From Buchananella sp. 14KM1171 (GTDB lineage: Bacteria; Actinomycetota; Actinomycetes; Actinomycetales; Actinomycetaceae): 64,000 nucleotides of DNA. The notes under the pieces were generated by a model that was not told the DNA's origin, searched no databases, and worked only from the letters and a program-made list of their open reading frames with translations. Position numbers and translations under genes: made by a program. Shown here one piece after another: positions 19,698 through 27,972 of this stretch (positions are counted from its first letter, which is position 1; each line of letters begins with the position of its first letter). Location of the stretch: NCBI RefSeq assembly GCF_041380365.1, contig NZ_CP159981.1, forward strand, positions 1,054,001 to 1,118,000, read 5' to 3'.

Positions 19698-20372
19698 ATG
19701 CCCCCTACGCTCACCCCGAAGCAGCAACGCAAACAAGCGCTCCAACGCCGCCAGACGATGATCTACGGCGCTCTTCTAGTGGGGATGTCTGCGGTTGGGG
19801 TGGGTTCCTTCCTGGTTGCCACTGGCGCGATCCAGGGCCCGTTTGACGTTGGCTTCACCGGAGAGGAGCGCCCCTACCCCGGTTCCGTAGTGCCCTGCCC
19901 ACCGCAGGACGCCACTGCCCTGCCGTACGGAGAGATCACTGTCAACGTCTACAACGGCTCTCCCCTCACGGGTCTCGCCACACTCGTGTCCTCCAACCTG
20001 GAGGGTAGAGGTTTCACTGTCGAGCAGTACGGTAACTACATCGAGGAGTCCTACCCCGGCACCGTCCTAGTCCAGAGCGGCCTGGAGGGTGTGCGAGCCG
20101 CCTACACCGTGGCGCAGCTCTTTGACGAACCAGTAATCAATGTTGACGCTCGCCCGGGGGCAACGGTGGAGATAGTGCTAGGCAAGAAAATCACCTCCAT
20201 GAACGACGTTGCCTCCCCCACTGCCGAATCGACGCCGCCCCCCTTGCAGCCAGCGCGCGGCTGCGTCCCATTCGAGAGCCTGACCGCTGAAAAGCTCCCA
20301 CCCATCCGGGTCCTCACCGCTATACAGCCTTCAGAGACCGCCACGCCGGCAGAAACCACTAAGGCGGAGTAG
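19698..20372 (+). CDS. Membrane protein with LytR_C domain
   Basis: 224 residues. A basic N-terminal tail (TPKQQRKQALQRRQT) precedes one membrane helix (MIYGALLVGMSAVGVGSFLVA). It is followed by an extracytoplasmic LytR C-terminal-type domain: ITVNVYNGSPLTGLATLVSSNLEGRGFTV, with RPGATVEIVLGKK near the end. This domain usually accompanies LytR-CpsA-Psr wall-polymer ligases, but here it occurs alone. The start is ATG 19698; the same frame is open far upstream inside the antisense of nanH, which is an artefact. It lies divergent from nanH and convergent with the beta-helix gene. Confidence 0.85.
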   Translation: MPPTLTPKQQRKQALQRRQTMIYGALLVGMSAVGVGSFLVATGAIQGPFDVGFTGEERPYPGSVVPCPPQDATALPYGEITVNVYNGSPLTGLATLVSSNLEGRGFTVEQYGNYIEESYPGTVLVQSGLEGVRAAYTVAQLFDEPVINVDARPGATVEIVLGKKITSMNDVASPTAESTPPPLQPARGCVPFESLTAEKLPPIRVLTAIQPSETATPAETTKAE

Positions 20373-20391
20373 CGCTTCTTCGAATCGAATA

Positions 20392-20439
20392 CGGCTCGGG
20401 GTGGCCCCACCTTTCGGTGGGGCCACCCCGAGCCGTTTC
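20392..20439. terminator. Bidirectional terminator
   Basis: 20-bp perfect stem (20392-20411 with 20416-20435), loop TTTC, then TTTCC, between convergent genes. Confidence 0.9.
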
Positions 20440-20457
20440 CTGAGCTCAGGCGCCTAG

Positions 20458-23400
20458 CTACCTACCCAGCAGCAGGCCCTCGATGCGGGACTGCACTTGA
20501 GGCTGGATCACCTTGGTTCCACCAAAGAAGTAGACGGTCCCAGTCGGGCGAATATCCTTGATCACCTCGAAGGTCGGCTGCGGCAGGCTGGCTGCCCGCA
20601 CTAGGTGCAGCACTCCCCCCTGCCGGGCCAGCAAGGTGGCACCGGTGAGGGCGTCGGGATAATTCTCGCCCGATGCGAATCCAACCTTGCCAGCGTTGGG
20701 AGCGAATCGGCGGGCCAGCTTGGCGGAGGTGTCATAGCGGTCGGCCCCAATGAATACATCGAAAGCACCCATCTGCCCCAGGGAGCTGGTTGCAGCCTTG
20801 GCGGCCTTGCCACCGACGGCGTAGAGCTCCTTCTGCTTGGCGTTGGCATTCAGGTAGGTGCGGGTCTCAGCAGGGACCTTTTTGCCGTCAGTCAGCAGGA
20901 TTACCGCGTCCTTCTTGGCCGCGATGGGGGCCGCTGACAGGGCGTCGGCGAAGTTGGTGCCATCCACCAGGAACACGCCACGGGTCTGGCCGCCCTCACC
21001 GGTACGCAGCTGGTCCGTGCGTGCCGCGATCTGCGCAGCAGTTGCGAAGCGGTTAGCGCCACCGAGCCGGATCGTCTGGATTCCCAGGCCCTGCACCTGG
21101 CTTTCCACCCGCTGGCTCAAAGAACCGGTCCCACCAACCAGGTAAACGGTCTTGATGCTGTTGACCGCGAGCGCCCGCGAAACCCTTGCGTCCAGGGCGC
21201 CTGCCGGGTTGAGCACCACCGGTGCGTCCAACTCTGCCGCTAGCGGCACCGCCGCCAGGCTATCTGCGTACGAACCGCTCGTGGCAAGTACTACCACCCC
21301 AGACTTAGTGGGATGCTCCGCCCAAATTGCCAGGGAGGTGACCACGCGGTCGGGGCCGGCCAGTCGCTTGCCGCGCACCGGCTCCGGCGTGGCCGTAGTG
21401 GAAACAGACGGCTCCGGCGTCGCGGTAGTGGAAACAGACGGCTCCGGCGTGGCCGTAGTGGAAACAGACGGCTCCGGCGTGGCCGTAGTGGAAACAGACG
21501 GCTCTGGCGTCGCGGTAGTGGAAACAGACGGCTCCGGCGTCGCGGTAGTGGAAACAGACGGCTCCGGCGTGGCCGTAGTGGAAACAGACGGCTCTGGCGT
21601 CGCGGTAGTGGAAACAGACGGCTCCGGCGTCACAGCAACTGCGTAGGTGTGACTCCAGGAAGCCTGTGCCCCCTGAGCCAGCTGGAAGCCCTCTGCAGCC
21701 TCAGCGGTGATAACGGTTGCCTGGCCGCGCACCGGCACCGCCACCTCCCCGGTCACTGCCTTTCCATTCAGCTTGTAGACCACGCCCTCCACACTCGGAA
21801 TGGTGATCTTGTCCCCGTCGATGCCCTCGGGGTCGTGGAACGTCGGCGCCAATGGCGTGACGATTTGAAGCTCCCTGTCCACCCGCACCGGCTTGGGCAG
21901 ACTCAGCTGGCCCTTGGAAGGGGACTTAATGGTGGCAACGTAGTCGCCGCCAGTGGCGTTGGCCGGGATGAGCACCGGGATCCGGGCCTGCCCGTCGGCG
22001 CTAACCCGCCCCACGGCAGTCAGCACCTTCGCGCCATTGGCGAGAGTGACCTCCACGTCCTCGCCAGGCGTGGCGCCTTCAAGCACCACCACTGCACTGT
22101 TGCCAGGCTCGGCGATGTGCGGGGCCAGGTGGGTGGCCGCAAACTGCGTCACCTGGTCGGGAAGGGGCTGCGGGGTCACCTCGAACGGGACCCGCCAAGA
22201 GTCAGCAACATCCACATCCAAAGCGTCAATATCGAATTCGGCGGCCACCTTCACGCTGGAAGGGATCTGCAGGCGCAGCTTGTTGGCAGCAGGATCCTTC
22301 ATGCGGGCGGACTTCTTCTCCACGCCGTCAATGAACCACTTGTAAGTGCCATCGCCGGGCAGAACCAGGCTCACGCGCAGCGGCTCGTTGGCCCGGTAGG
22401 CCATATCCGTGGTAGCCCAGGTGCCGTTGTCGGTGTAGGCCAGCTTGCCGGTATCCGCCAGGGACACGAAGGCAGCCGGGCGCTCATCCTGGGTGAGCAG
22501 GTGGATACCCAGCGCCGCGTCGAGCTGCTTGGCGGTCACGGTGAAGCTGACCACCTTGGGGGCGGCGTTTCCGAGCGGAATGACCACCTTTGTGGTCGGC
22601 GGGTTGTTCATTGCGCTGCGGGAAAGCCTGAGCAGGCGGTTGTCTGCGTCCGTCACCACACCAGGTGTGGGGTTCTGGGAGCGGGTCCAGCCGGCGGGAA
22701 CTGCGCCCTCGTCAACCTGCTCGAAGTCCTGCCCCCACCCGGTGGGCGGGTTGGTCCGAGCCACCGTCAGCTCAACCGGGCTGGCCGCCACCGGCGTCTC
22801 GCCAGCGAATGCGGAGGCAATGAGAGCGTAAGTGCCGTCATGCACGGCCGGAGCCAGGTTCAAGGGCACCGTCACCTCGGCAGAGCCCTCTGCGGGGATT
22901 TGGGCCTGCACATAGTCACCGCTCAGACCAACCGCGCCGGCCACACCAACCTGCACGTCTAGGTCGCGGTGGCAGGTGGAGGAGGCGTCGAACGCGGCGC
23001 TGACAGCAGTGCCGCTCTCGATGCGCAGCTGAGCCTTCGGGGTCAGGGATACGCGACAGGTCTGCGCCTCTCCCGGACCGGCGGCGGTGACCAGCGGCTG
23101 CGCCAGCGGCGGTTGGAAGGCACCCAGCTCAGCACCAGCGGCGCTGTAGGGACGCCCCGCGTAGTCGCGCAGCTTGCCCGCCCAGTCCAGGTAGTTCCAG
23201 GCAACGCTCTTGCCGGTGGGGGCGGTAGCCAACTGGTAGGCGTACGGGTTTAGCTCGCCAACCGTGCCAGAGAACGCGGCCGAACCGGCCACGTTGTTGG
23301 TGGCCCCAGCAGGGGCAGAGATGTTAGTGAAATGGTTGTTGTTGATGATCAAGCCATCGGCGGGCTTGACGAAGTTAACGGCAGCCCCGGGCTCGGCGTA

Positions 23401-24696
23401 GAAGAGGTTGTTGACGATGGTCACCTGCGGGGAGGCGCCGTTGGCGTCAGACCACACCGTGGTGCGCGGAATGCCCTTGGAGTAGTAGAAGGTGTTGTTG
23501 GCGATCACGCCACCCTGCAGGGAGCCACCACAACCGTGCATGAAGGTGCGGGCCTCGTCGTCGATGGAGACGTTGTTGTGCACCGCAAAGTGGTTGAGTC
23601 CCCCATAGCCTTGGGCCGTGTACGGGTCCGGGCACACCAGCAGGAAGCCGCCCTGGTTGTTGTGGGAGAGGTTGTAGCGCACCACCACGTTCTTCGACGC
23701 GTGGTCGATGTCAAACGCGTTGGAGTCCAGCGTGTTGCCCACGCCACCGGAGACGTGGTTGTACTGCAACACGATGTTCTCCGCGTTAGCCATCCAGATA
23801 CCCGCGTTGTAGGCGCGCACACCGGTGTTGAAGCGGTCCAGCCTGTTGTGCTCGGCAACGCCCCCCACGATGTTGTGTAGCACGATGCCGTCACCGCCGA
23901 TGTTGGTCAGACGGTTGCCGGTCACCAGCACGTTGCGGTTGGGGGTGAATGCGGCGTGGCACTTGTCCTCCCACCGTCGCAGCTCGGGGCGGCGGCACCA
24001 GTTGGACCAGAAGTAGATGCCCTGGCGCTGAACGTCCTCGATTACGTTGCCTGCCAGCACCAGATCGGTGAAGTAGGTGGGGGTGGCGCTGCCCAGGGTC
24101 TCGACGATAATACCGCCAGCCGCGTTGGGGCCCTTGCCCACAAAAGCCCACGGCTCAGCGTTCGTCGTGGAAGGCATGTAACCGCCCACGTTGTGGATGT
24201 AAAGGTTGCGGGCCGTGAAGTGGGGAAGCTCGCCTGCGTCCGTACCTACCACGGAAAGTCCGCGACGCATCGAACGGTTATCACCCGGAGCTTGTAACTC
24301 CAGGTTTTCCACCGTGACATACTTCGGGTTTTCAATCTGCAGCGCCCACCGGGCACCGCCAGCGTTGATGCCAGCGCGCTCTGGCCCCTCCCCGTAGTCG
24401 GTGACGGTGATAGGCGCAGCCGCAGTTCCTTGCGGCGTGATCGTCACAGCGCCAGTGCAGGTGACGCCACGTTTAAACGCGAGCGTGGTCCCCGGCTCCA
24501 GGTTTAGTGCATTGACCTGCGCCACGGTAGTTAACGGTGATTCGAGTGTTCCCACCCCCTGTCCCTGCGTGGACGAACAATCCACATAAATCGTTGACGG
24601 CTCTGCAGCCTGCGCAACGGGAGAAAATGTTGCTACCGCTAGAGCGCCTGTCAAAAGAGCAGCAGTTGGCAGATAGGCACGCGTCTTTGCATCCAT
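20458..24696 (-). CDS. Exported right-handed beta-helix protein with CWB2 anchor
   Basis: 1412 residues. Signal peptide about 1-30 (ending PVAQAAEP). A parallel beta-helix of the pectate-lyase-like type spans about 35-530, with many N-rich coils (VTGNRLTNIGGDGIVL, VIANNTFYYSKG). It probably binds or cleaves a polysaccharide, but catalytic residues cannot be assigned. Ig-like and concanavalin-like domains follow (about 545-960). One 82-residue module is related to those in nanH (GDKITIPSVEGVVYKLNGK). A TPEPSVSTTA linker and three CWB2 repeats (about 1109-1412) end the chain. Same strand and build as the sialidase and proteases. Confidence 0.85.
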   Translation of the reverse strand: MDAKTRAYLPTAALLTGALAVATFSPVAQAAEPSTIYVDCSSTQGQGVGTLESPLTTVAQVNALNLEPGTTLAFKRGVTCTGAVTITPQGTAAAPITVTDYGEGPERAGINAGGARWALQIENPKYVTVENLELQAPGDNRSMRRGLSVVGTDAGELPHFTARNLYIHNVGGYMPSTTNAEPWAFVGKGPNAAGGIIVETLGSATPTYFTDLVLAGNVIEDVQRQGIYFWSNWCRRPELRRWEDKCHAAFTPNRNVLVTGNRLTNIGGDGIVLHNIVGGVAEHNRLDRFNTGVRAYNAGIWMANAENIVLQYNHVSGGVGNTLDSNAFDIDHASKNVVVRYNLSHNNQGGFLLVCPDPYTAQGYGGLNHFAVHNNVSIDDEARTFMHGCGGSLQGGVIANNTFYYSKGIPRTTVWSDANGASPQVTIVNNLFYAEPGAAVNFVKPADGLIINNNHFTNISAPAGATNNVAGSAAFSGTVGELNPYAYQLATAPTGKSVAWNYLDWAGKLRDYAGRPYSAAGAELGAFQPPLAQPLVTAAGPGEAQTCRVSLTPKAQLRIESGTAVSAAFDASSTCHRDLDVQVGVAGAVGLSGDYVQAQIPAEGSAEVTVPLNLAPAVHDGTYALIASAFAGETPVAASPVELTVARTNPPTGWGQDFEQVDEGAVPAGWTRSQNPTPGVVTDADNRLLRLSRSAMNNPPTTKVVIPLGNAAPKVVSFTVTAKQLDAALGIHLLTQDERPAAFVSLADTGKLAYTDNGTWATTDMAYRANEPLRVSLVLPGDGTYKWFIDGVEKKSARMKDPAANKLRLQIPSSVKVAAEFDIDALDVDVADSWRVPFEVTPQPLPDQVTQFAATHLAPHIAEPGNSAVVVLEGATPGEDVEVTLANGAKVLTAVGRVSADGQARIPVLIPANATGGDYVATIKSPSKGQLSLPKPVRVDRELQIVTPLAPTFHDPEGIDGDKITIPSVEGVVYKLNGKAVTGEVAVPVRGQATVITAEAAEGFQLAQGAQASWSHTYAVAVTPEPSVSTTATPEPSVSTTATPEPSVSTTATPEPSVSTTATPEPSVSTTATPEPSVSTTATPEPSVSTTATPEPSVSTTATPEPVRGKRLAGPDRVVTSLAIWAEHPTKSGVVVLATSGSYADSLAAVPLAAELDAPVVLNPAGALDARVSRALAVNSIKTVYLVGGTGSLSQRVESQVQGLGIQTIRLGGANRFATAAQIAARTDQLRTGEGGQTRGVFLVDGTNFADALSAAPIAAKKDAVILLTDGKKVPAETRTYLNANAKQKELYAVGGKAAKAATSSLGQMGAFDVFIGADRYDTSAKLARRFAPNAGKVGFASGENYPDALTGATLLARQGGVLHLVRAASLPQPTFEVIKDIRPTGTVYFFGGTKVIQPQVQSRIEGLLLGR
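21380..21635 (-). repeat. 30-bp tandem repeat (VNTR) in beta-helix gene
   Basis: Eight 30-bp units starting at 21380 and ending with GGAAACAGAC each, plus a partial ninth, encoding TPEPSVSTTA eight times. Units differ only at GTGGCC/GTCGCG and TCC/TCT. The linker length should vary between strains. Confidence 0.95.
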
Positions 24697-24828
24697 ACAC
24701 TCACTTTAAGGCAGGATTCTCTGCCCCGGCAATACGCGCTCTTGGGACACCTTTGGGGAGGTGGACGACGTTCCACCGACCCTGCCCACCTCGCACCGCC
24801 CCCACTAATGGGAGATAAGGAAACTAGG

Positions 24829-24870
24829 CCGGGCGGCCACCCCCCAAACAAATGGGGGCGGCCGCCCGGG
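24829..24870 (-). terminator. Terminator after permease gene
   Basis: Long G+C stem, CCGGGCGGCC then CCCCC, against the complementary arm, with one internal mismatch and an A-rich loop. It lies about 20 bases after the permease stop codon. Confidence 0.7.
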
Positions 24871-24889
24871 CGTCGTCGTCCAAACTAAA

Positions 24890-26260
24890 TCAGCCCTCGC
24901 TGGGGGCGGCCTCCTTGGCACGACGGTCGCGGTAGGCGTCGGACTCCAACTCCGTGCCGGCGGGCGCGGAGGCGGGGGTGGCGGCCTCCAGGTTCGTGCC
25001 GCGCAGGCGGGAGATCAGGCTCATCAGGTGGTAGATGACCAGCGCAGCGGCGGTGCCCAGAGCGATGCCCTTGAAGGTCAGGCCACCGGGGGACCAGGTG
25101 AAGTCGGCGATGCCCACGATCAGCGCCACGGCGGCGGTGTTCAGGTTCACCGGGTTGGCGAAGTCCACCTTGTTCTGCACCCAGATGCGAGCACCCAGCA
25201 GGCCGATCATGCCGTAGAGCACGGTGGCCGCGCCGCCCAGCACACCCGCCGGGATCGTGTTGATGACCGCACCGAACTTCGGGGACATGGACAGCAGCAG
25301 GGCAGAGAAACCGGCCACCACGTAGGCGGCGGTGGAGTACACCCGGGTGGCGGCCATGACGCCGATGTTCTCCGCGTAGGTGGTGGTACCCGAACCACCA
25401 CCGGAACCGGCCAGGGCGGTGGCAAGACCGTCCGCCAGCAGGGCGCGGCCCGTCACCGGGTCCAAGTTGTCGCCCGTCATGGCGGCAACGGACTTCACGT
25501 GGCCGATGTTCTCAGCCACCAGCACCAGCACCACCGGCACGAACAACGCCCAGGTAGAGGGCACGAACTCCGGGGCGGTGAAGTGGGGCAGGCCCACCCA
25601 GTCCGCGGCGGCGACCTTGGAGAAGTCCACCTCGTTACGCACCACGGCCACGGCGTAACCCACCAGCACGCCCAGCAGGATGGACAGGCGGCCCAGGATG
25701 CCCTTGAACAGGACCGTGGAAACCACGATCGCCGCGATCGTCACCACCGCGGTGACCGGGCCCTGCTGCACGTTGAACCACGCCGCCGGGGCCAGGTTCA
25801 GGCCGATCAGCGCCACGATCGCACCCGTCACGATCGGCGGCATGACCACGTCGATCCAGCGGGTGCCCGCGAAGTGGACGATCGTGCCGACCAGGGCCAG
25901 CAGCAGACCCACCACGACCACGCCACCCTGAGCGGCGGCCGGGCCGTGAGAGGCCACGGCGGCACCGATCGGGGCGATCAGAGCAAAGGAGGAGCCCAGG
26001 TAAGAGGGCAGGCGGCCACCGGTGATCAGCAGGAAACCAAGCGTGCCCAGGGCGCTGAAGAACAGCGTGGTGGAGGGGTCGAAGCCAGTGATGAGCGGTA
26101 CCAGGAAGGTGGCACCGAACATTGCCACCACATGCTGGGCACCAATGCCGATGGTGATCGGCCAGGCCAGGCGCTCGTTGGGGCGCACAACCGCGCCCGG
26201 GGCAATGGAAACGCCGTTACCGTGCAGCTTCCAGAAGTTCGGCAGGAACTTAGATTTCAA
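24890..26260 (-). CDS. Uracil/xanthine permease (NCS2 family)
   Basis: Membrane nucleobase transporter, probably proton-coupled. The core opens with APGAVVRPNERLAWPITIGIGAQHVVAMF, typical of the UraA branch, and has the NCS2 signature around LVLVAENIGHVKSVAAMTG and GLATALAGSGGGSGTTTYAENIGV. About 12-14 hydrophobic segments. I place the start at TTG 26260 with GGGAG six bases upstream; the frame is open to 26380 without family similarity, so the exact start is uncertain. Substrate (uracil versus xanthine) is not certain; upp lies 8 kb away. Confidence 0.85.
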   Translation of the reverse strand: MKSKFLPNFWKLHGNGVSIAPGAVVRPNERLAWPITIGIGAQHVVAMFGATFLVPLITGFDPSTTLFFSALGTLGFLLITGGRLPSYLGSSFALIAPIGAAVASHGPAAAQGGVVVVGLLLALVGTIVHFAGTRWIDVVMPPIVTGAIVALIGLNLAPAAWFNVQQGPVTAVVTIAAIVVSTVLFKGILGRLSILLGVLVGYAVAVVRNEVDFSKVAAADWVGLPHFTAPEFVPSTWALFVPVVLVLVAENIGHVKSVAAMTGDNLDPVTGRALLADGLATALAGSGGGSGTTTYAENIGVMAATRVYSTAAYVVAGFSALLLSMSPKFGAVINTIPAGVLGGAATVLYGMIGLLGARIWVQNKVDFANPVNLNTAAVALIVGIADFTWSPGGLTFKGIALGTAAALVIYHLMSLISRLRGTNLEAATPASAPAGTELESDAYRDRRAKEAAPSEG

Positions 26261-26399
26261 CAGGGTCTCCCGGTCTTGAATGATCGCGCGTGCGCGACTG
26301 CCGGGATTCGAGCGTACCTGGGAGGAACCTGGGTGCCGAGAGGCCAGCGGGCCCTGCGGGCAAAATGCCGCCAAACTCACGCCCCACCCCCACCTAAAA

Positions 26400-26489
26400 C
26401 GGCAGGCTAAAGCCAGGCGAGCTTGAGGTGGACAACGTTTCTGCGCATGGTGCAGCGATCCGGCAGGCTAGAGCCAGGAGGACTTGAGG
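26400..26489. repeat. 29-bp direct repeat upstream of membrane protein gene
   Basis: CGGCAGGCTAAAGCCAGG at 26400 and CGGCAGGCTAGAGCCAGG at 26461 each continue to CTTGAGG: 29 bp with three mismatches, 61 bp apart. They lie between the divergent permease and small membrane protein genes. Confidence 0.7.
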
Positions 26490-26513
26490 CCGGGCCTGTG
26501 CCATGCTTGGGAC

Positions 26514-26864
26514 ATGAGCGCTCCGCAGTTTCCCGGCACCGAGATGGTGAATCCCCAAGAGGTATTCTCCGGGCCGGGCTATAACTCACCCAAGCGCGTC
26601 ACTAGCACCCTGGCCCTGCTCTCGCTGGCCACGCTGCTGCTCTCCCCCCTGCTCGCCCTGCTGGTGTGGCTGTTTGTCGGGTGGCCCCCGGCCACCCTTG
26701 TTGTCCCCGCGCTGGTGATCTTCCTGGCCTACCTGGCGCGCTCGGACGTCGCCCGCCCCGGCAGGGGAGGCGCCGCCCTGACCCAGTTCGTGTGGGTGAT
26801 GGGCTGGACCTCCCTGGCTGTCCTGGCCACGGGGTTGTTGCTGGCGAACCTCGATAGCTTCTGA
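26514..26864 (+). CDS. Small membrane protein of unknown function
   Basis: 116 residues. A polar head with MSAPQFPGTEMVNPQEVFSGPGYNSPKR precedes three hydrophobic segments: LALLSLATLLLSPLLALLVWLFVG, ATLVVPALVIFLAYLA and FVWVMGWTSLAVLATGLLLA. It starts at ATG 26514. I do not recognise a family beyond a general resemblance to short actinobacterial membrane proteins. The following amidotransferase-like gene starts 59 bases downstream and may be co-transcribed. Confidence 0.65.
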   Translation: MSAPQFPGTEMVNPQEVFSGPGYNSPKRVTSTLALLSLATLLLSPLLALLVWLFVGWPPATLVVPALVIFLAYLARSDVARPGRGGAALTQFVWVMGWTSLAVLATGLLLANLDSF

Positions 26865-26923
26865 CGCAAACCCTGGGCCCACCGACCCACTTTGCCAACT
26901 CTTGAAGAAACTAAGGTGAAGAT

Positions 26924-27676
26924 ATGAAGCCTTTTCTCCTGCTGTCGCTGCGCCCCGAGGAATCCCTGATCCGGCGCGAGTACGAGCTCTTCACCTCCCT
27001 GGGCAACCTGGAGCCGCACGAGCTGGAGCTGGTCAGCCTCGAAGTGGCGCCGCTGCCCGAGCTCGAGCTGGGCGCCTACTCAGGCCTCATCATCGGCGGT
27101 TCGCCCTACCGCCACACCACGCCGGAGGGACGCCGCACCCCCACACAGGAGCGCATGGACCGCGACCTGAACACGGTGCTCACCCAGGTGGTCGAGCGCG
27201 ACGTTCCCTGCCTGGCCACCGGCTACGGCCTGCAAGCCCTGGTGCGGCTGCTGGGCGGAGAGGTCTCCACCCTGCCGGAGCAGCCCGTGGGCGGCGAGGA
27301 AATCCGCCTGACCGCCGAGGGCCGGCAGGACCCGCTCCTGGCCGACCTACCCGAGACCTTCACGCCGTTCGTTGCCCACCACGACGGCTGCACGACGCTG
27401 CCGGATGACGTGGTGGTGCTCGCCTCCTCGCGCCGCTGCCCAGTGCAGGTCATGCGCTACGGCACCGAGATCTACGGAGTCCAGTTCAACCCCGAGGTGG
27501 ACGGGGCAACCCTCCACGACCGCCTGCACGCCTATGAGGAAGCGGGCTTCTACCCGGACGACGACTCCTTCCTGTACCGCATCGCCTTCGCGGCCAGCAA
27601 GGGAGACCACCCGGCCGGGCGCATCATCCGCAACTTCGTGGAGCACAACGCACAGCTGCGCAGCCTGGCCCACTGA
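26924..27676 (+). CDS. Class I glutamine amidotransferase-like protein, apparently catalytically dead
   Basis: 250 residues with the GuaA-type amidotransferase fold (GLIIGGSPYRHTTP, VPCLATGYGLQALVRLLGG, TPFVAHHDG, IYGVQFNPEVDG). In active members the nucleophile Cys sits in G-x-C-x-G-x-Q and the catalytic His in Q-F-H-P-E. Here these read ATGYGLQ and QFNPE, so both residues are missing. The overall fold is kept, with no frameshift, which points to a non-catalytic role rather than decay. The start is ATG 26924, 59 bases after the small membrane protein gene. Confidence 0.8.
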   Translation: MKPFLLLSLRPEESLIRREYELFTSLGNLEPHELELVSLEVAPLPELELGAYSGLIIGGSPYRHTTPEGRRTPTQERMDRDLNTVLTQVVERDVPCLATGYGLQALVRLLGGEVSTLPEQPVGGEEIRLTAEGRQDPLLADLPETFTPFVAHHDGCTTLPDDVVVLASSRRCPVQVMRYGTEIYGVQFNPEVDGATLHDRLHAYEEAGFYPDDDSFLYRIAFAASKGDHPAGRIIRNFVEHNAQLRSLAH

Positions 27677-27734
27677 CCCGCTGGCCCGCTGCCTGACCGC
27701 AGCACCCTGCCACCTGCCCCCACTGCAGCGAAAA

Positions 27735-27760
27735 GCCCCGGAGCCGCTTGGCTCCGGGGC
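27735..27760 (-). terminator. Terminator after tRNA-Ser(CGA)
   Basis: 11-bp perfect stem GCCCCGGAGCC with its complement, four-base loop, followed leftward by TTTTCG. On the plus strand it also lies behind the amidotransferase-like gene. Confidence 0.85.
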
Positions 27761-27766
27761 GATCTG

Positions 27767-27853
27767 CGGTAGTGCTGGGATTCGAACCCAGGGTGGCTGT
27801 TACACCACACAGCATTTCGAGTGCTGCACCTTCGGCCGCTCGGACACACTACC
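27767..27853 (-). tRNA. tRNA-Ser(CGA)
   Basis: Minus-strand cloverleaf: acceptor GGTAGTG pairs with CACTACC, anticodon stem CAGCA/TGCTG with loop CTCGAAA (anticodon CGA), long variable arm, T-arm GGGTTCGAATCCC. CCA is not encoded. Confidence 0.93.
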
Positions 27854-27972
27854 TCGGGCAGACATCGTACCCGATGGCGGGCCAGAGCCCCACCGCAGCC
27901 CGCTTCCCGCCGCTGTGACTTACAGCGCCGAGAAGCAAGAACCACGGCGGGGCTCAGGGGGGCCCGGGCCGG

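Noticed and set aside
20458-24696. Assignment of the beta-helix protein as a pectate lyase
   Set aside because: The fold is clear, but the Ca-binding Asp and catalytic Arg pattern of pectate lyases could not be recognised.
25028-26410. Long plus-strand open frame opposite the permease gene
   Set aside because: His/Gln/Gly-rich antisense shadow of a well-conserved transporter; codon pattern fits the minus strand.
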